From Cyanobacteria bacterium UBA7753 (GTDB lineage Bacteria; Cyanobacteriota; Vampirovibrionia; Gastranaerophilales; Gastranaerophilaceae), in contig DLEF01000042.1 in assembly GCA_002481545.1 (NCBI GenBank), positions 1 to 14,790 on the forward strand: DNA of 14,790 nucleotides, given 5' to 3'. Shown one piece after another: positions 12,226 through 14,790 of this stretch (its first letter is position 1; every line of letters begins with the position of its first letter). The notes under the pieces were generated by a model. That model worked only from the letters and a program-made list of their open reading frames with translations. It searched no databases and had not been told where the DNA came from. Made by a program: the position numbers and the translations under genes.

Positions 12226-13308
12226 ATGATTACGCAAAATAAAGGAGAATGGAGTGAACTTTACGTTTTCTTAAAATTATTAGGAGACGGAAAGTTGTAT
12301 GCAGCTGATGCCGATTTGAATAAAATAGATAATTTATATTATCCTTTGATTGAAATTTTACGAAAAGAAGGAAAACAAATAAATCATTATAAAAGAAATA
12401 ATGAAAATACTAATATAAGAGTACTTGACGAAAAAGGAAATATATTACTACAACTGCCTGCTGAAGAATTTGAAATAAAAGCGACGATTCTATTAAGCGC
12501 AATTCAAAAATCAAAAAGTACATTTTCTGTTCCTGATATTGAAGCTTTTATGAAAGTTATCCATTGTACAAAGGTCAAGGCTGATTCAACAGACAAAAGC
12601 GATATAACGCTTGTGCTACATGATAACAAAACGCAACGTGACGATACGTTTGGGTTTAGTATAAAATCAAGATTAGGCAATTCTTCAACATTATTAAATG
12701 CAGGAAACCCAACCAATTTTATATATGAAGTTGATGGAAAATTAGACAATAAGCAAATTAAAGAAATAAATAATATAACGACTCATTCAAAAATTCAAGA
12801 TAGAATAAAAAAGATTAAAAGTTATGGGTGTAAATTAAAATTTAATGGAATGGAAAATGAAAATTTTAAAGCTAACTTGCAAATGATAGATGTTACGTTT
12901 CCTTTAATTATGTCAGAGTTTTTATTGCAATATTATATCGGAAATGGAAAAACATTATATGAGCTTACTCCTATAGTAAGAAAAATTAATCCTTGTAATT
13001 TAAATACAGATTTACCTCATTTGTTTTATGAACATAAGGTGAAAACATTTTTAACTGATTGTGCGTTAGGTATGACGCCTGCAAAAGTTTGGGACGGAAC
13101 ATATCAAGCTACAGGAGGGTATATCATAGTAAGAGAAGATGGAGAAGTTCTTTGTTACCATATTTATAATCATAATGAATTTCAAGAATACCTTTTTAAA
13201 AATACTCGTTTTGAAACTCCTAGTGCTACACGTTATTGTTTTGGACATATTTATCAAGAAAATGGTAAAAATTATATAAAACTAAACTTACAAGTACGTT
13301 TCATTTAA
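12226..13308 (+). CDS. HpaII-family type II restriction endonuclease
   Basis: This is probably the partner nuclease of the methyltransferase, cutting unmethylated CCGG. The 360 residues begin NKGEWSELYVFLKLLGDGK and include YAADADLNKI and GFSIKSRLGNSSTLLNAGNPTNFIYEV, which I recall as typical of the HpaII restriction-enzyme family. A PD-(D/E)XK-like centre is plausible: Asp126 in KSDITLV, then Ser145-Ile-Lys147, with Ser in place of the usual Glu. AAGGAT (12215-12220) lies 5 bases before ATG 12226, and the gene starts 2 bases after the methyltransferase stop. Its position last, behind the methyltransferase, lets protection build up first. The reading frame is intact. No terminator is evident before the convergent ATPase gene. 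Confidence 0.88.
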   Translation: MITQNKGEWSELYVFLKLLGDGKLYAADADLNKIDNLYYPLIEILRKEGKQINHYKRNNENTNIRVLDEKGNILLQLPAEEFEIKATILLSAIQKSKSTFSVPDIEAFMKVIHCTKVKADSTDKSDITLVLHDNKTQRDDTFGFSIKSRLGNSSTLLNAGNPTNFIYEVDGKLDNKQIKEINNITTHSKIQDRIKKIKSYGCKLKFNGMENENFKANLQMIDVTFPLIMSEFLLQYYIGNGKTLYELTPIVRKINPCNLNTDLPHLFYEHKVKTFLTDCALGMTPAKVWDGTYQATGGYIIVREDGEVLCYHIYNHNEFQEYLFKNTRFETPSATRYCFGHIYQENGKNYIKLNLQVRFI

Positions 13309-13398
13309 TACAAAATAATAAAAAGGACTATAATCACTACCCACCAATGGCACAGCCGATATTATAAACACAAAATGTGGCAAACGACTTTATTTTAC

Positions 13399-14706
13399 TT
13401 ATAAAGAATCCGGGAAATCAGATATTTTCCCTATCATAAACAGCGGAATATTATATAAACCGTTGTTTATCTCAAAATCCGCAAGGCTTGTTCTTATGCT
13501 TTTTTCAGGTTGAAATTTTTCTCTGTATGTTTTTAAAGATTTCGCCTGAATATTTGTATTCGCTTTTACCTTGACAGGAATAACATATCCGTCTGTTTGG
13601 ATAATAAAATCAATCTCTGCATTTCCGGATTTGCTTATCCAGTATGCAACCTCCATATCCTCAAGTGTTTTTAATTGTTGCAGGACATATTGTTCCGCTA
13701 AGGCTCCGTTAAATTCGGTAAAAATTTTATCTCCTTCAATCAATGTTCGTGCGGGGAGTTTACTTAAAGCACAAAGCAACCCGACATCCAAAACGAATAA
13801 TTTAAAAGCTTTTGTATCTTCATAAGCTTTTATCGGCAGTGCCGGTTTCGTAATACGGTTTATCTTATAAACAAGTCCGCAATTCATAAGCCAAGCTAAA
13901 GCTTCTTCAAATTCCTCCGCTCTTGCCCCTTGCTTAATTTTTTTATACACAAATTTTTTACTTTCTTGTGTTAATTGGTTCGGAATAGAATCCCATAGCA
14001 AATCGATTTTTAACTTTCCGGTAGAGGATATATGTTTTGAAAAATCATTCCTATATGCATCCAAAATGTTTTCTTGTATTTTTCTTACCTTTTTATAATC
14101 TTTATTTTTAATAAAATTATTAACCGCCTCAGGCATTCCGCCTACAAAATAATACTGTTTTAACCATTCAATATATTTAGGTTTGAATGTTTTGATATTT
14201 TCCGAATTCGGGTTGTTCAAAAGTTCTGCAAAACTATTTTCTCCAAGCGCTTCCAAAAATTCTAAAAATGATAACGGATACAAATCCAAAAAATCGACTT
14301 TCCCGACAGGGAATGAAATGTTTTCATGCAAAGCTACCCCCAACAAACTCCCTGCCGCAACTATATGATATTCAGGATTATTTTCATAAAAATATTTTAA
14401 TGCCGTTAATGCCTTCGGACATTCTTGTATTTCATCAAGGATAATAAGAGTATTTTGAGCATCAATCGCAGAATATTCAAGCTCTAAACCATTGATAATT
14501 CTTTGAGTGTCTAAATCTTTTGAAAAATGTTCACACATTAAATCATTGTTTTCAAAATTTATATAGATAGTTTTTTTATATTGAGTTTTGCCAAACTCCT
14601 GCATCAACCAAGTTTTGCCAACCTGTCTTGCCCCTCTGATTATAAGTGGCTTTCTGTCCTGACTTTCTTTCCATCTTATTAATTGTTTTATTGCATAACG
14701 TTTCAT
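13399..14706 (-). CDS. AAA+ ATPase with DUF4143 C-terminal domain
   Basis: This 435-residue protein belongs to the common AAA_14/DUF4143 group, whose role is unsettled; members are often in accessory or defence-like regions. Visible parts: Walker A GARQVGKT (25-32), Walker B LIILDEIQ with Asp91/Glu92, a GSLLG segment (119-123), FPVGKVDFLDLYPLSFLEFL (132-151), then the YYFVGGMPEAV box (185-195). A helical region follows, and a C-terminal PD-(D/E)XK-like fold has GNAEIDFII with Asp366, where the usual E-V-K reads Lys379-Val-Lys381, so one acidic residue is missing. ATG 14706 fits the family start; AGGA lies only a base or two upstream, an unusually tight spacing. The gene converges on the restriction endonuclease across a 90-base gap. 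Gene identity is sure; its function is not. Confidence 0.9.
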   Translation of the reverse strand: MKRYAIKQLIRWKESQDRKPLIIRGARQVGKTWLMQEFGKTQYKKTIYINFENNDLMCEHFSKDLDTQRIINGLELEYSAIDAQNTLIILDEIQECPKALTALKYFYENNPEYHIVAAGSLLGVALHENISFPVGKVDFLDLYPLSFLEFLEALGENSFAELLNNPNSENIKTFKPKYIEWLKQYYFVGGMPEAVNNFIKNKDYKKVRKIQENILDAYRNDFSKHISSTGKLKIDLLWDSIPNQLTQESKKFVYKKIKQGARAEEFEEALAWLMNCGLVYKINRITKPALPIKAYEDTKAFKLFVLDVGLLCALSKLPARTLIEGDKIFTEFNGALAEQYVLQQLKTLEDMEVAYWISKSGNAEIDFIIQTDGYVIPVKVKANTNIQAKSLKTYREKFQPEKSIRTSLADFEINNGLYNIPLFMIGKISDFPDSL

Positions 14707-14790
14707 ATCCTAATAAACTTAGCATATATCAGGGTTTGTGTACTCATTTATATAGTGTAATTTTTTAAAATTTTACATTTTTTCGAGGGA

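Noticed and set aside
10710..13308. Avoidance of CCGG in the restriction-modification genes
   Set aside because: I see one CCGG (11771) in 2.6 kb, which is about what low GC would give; CCGG also occurs in the other genes of the window.
14756..14777. AT-only hairpin TGTAA...TTACA followed by T run near the window end
   Set aside because: Stem has bulges and no G-C content apart from the ends; such structures are frequent by chance in this AT-rich DNA.
9940..14790. Integrated island bounded by a duplicated tRNA-His end
   Set aside because: No second copy of the tRNA 3' end and no integrase in the window; a border could lie beyond it.

Overview
The window most likely comes from a non-photosynthetic relative of Cyanobacteria, of the gut Gastranaerophilales/Melainabacteria (Vampirovibrionia) kind. 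The main clue is a response regulator that reads throughout like cyanobacterial RpaB, next to dprA and topA. The DNA is AT-rich. Its intergenic gaps are crowded with small palindromic and tandem repeats, and extended -10 promoters (TGATATAAT) appear twice. The lineage is my inference from memory of RpaB; no search was run.

Layout: 1-586 is a repeat-rich gap. 587-2179 (+) is a hybrid-cluster-protein (Hcp/prismane) homologue that has lost nearly all of its metal ligands. Converging on it, 3 bases away, is topA (2183-4513, -), preceded on the same strand by dprA (4893-6056, -). The 379-base gap between those two is filled with repeats. Divergent from dprA is rpaB (6360-7115, +), closed by a strong intrinsic terminator. 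Then come a secreted cysteine-rich small protein (7296-7604, -), a repeat-filled gap, an unrecognised winged-helix protein (8167-8868, +) with its own terminator, and a GH73-type glucosaminidase (8983-9654, +).

A tRNA-His(GTG) at 9886-9962 marks the border of an accessory segment with lower-GC genes. The segment holds a three-armed hairpin region, a small coiled-coil tail-anchored protein (10252-10572, -), and a divergent V-M-R restriction-modification operon: vsr (10710-11120), a C5-cytosine methyltransferase (11120-12223) and an HpaII-family restriction endonuclease (12226-13308). It ends with a convergent AAA+ ATPase with a DUF4143 C-terminus (13399-14706, -).

How the genes fit together: DprA and TopA act in DNA uptake/recombination and supercoiling and are often neighbours in bacteria. 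RpaB and the winged-helix protein are transcription factors. The V-M-R trio is self-contained: the methyltransferase and endonuclease probably share CCGG, and Vsr would repair the T:G mismatches that arise when the methylated cytosine deaminates. The vsr start codon lies where transcription is predicted to begin, so the operon message is probably leaderless.

The most unusual items are the ligand-less Hcp homologue, the receiver-less OmpR-like winged-helix protein, the 14-cysteine secreted protein, the leaderless vsr promoter, the mutually exclusive hairpins at 10149-10213, and a repeat family with conserved ends but an exchanged hairpin core.
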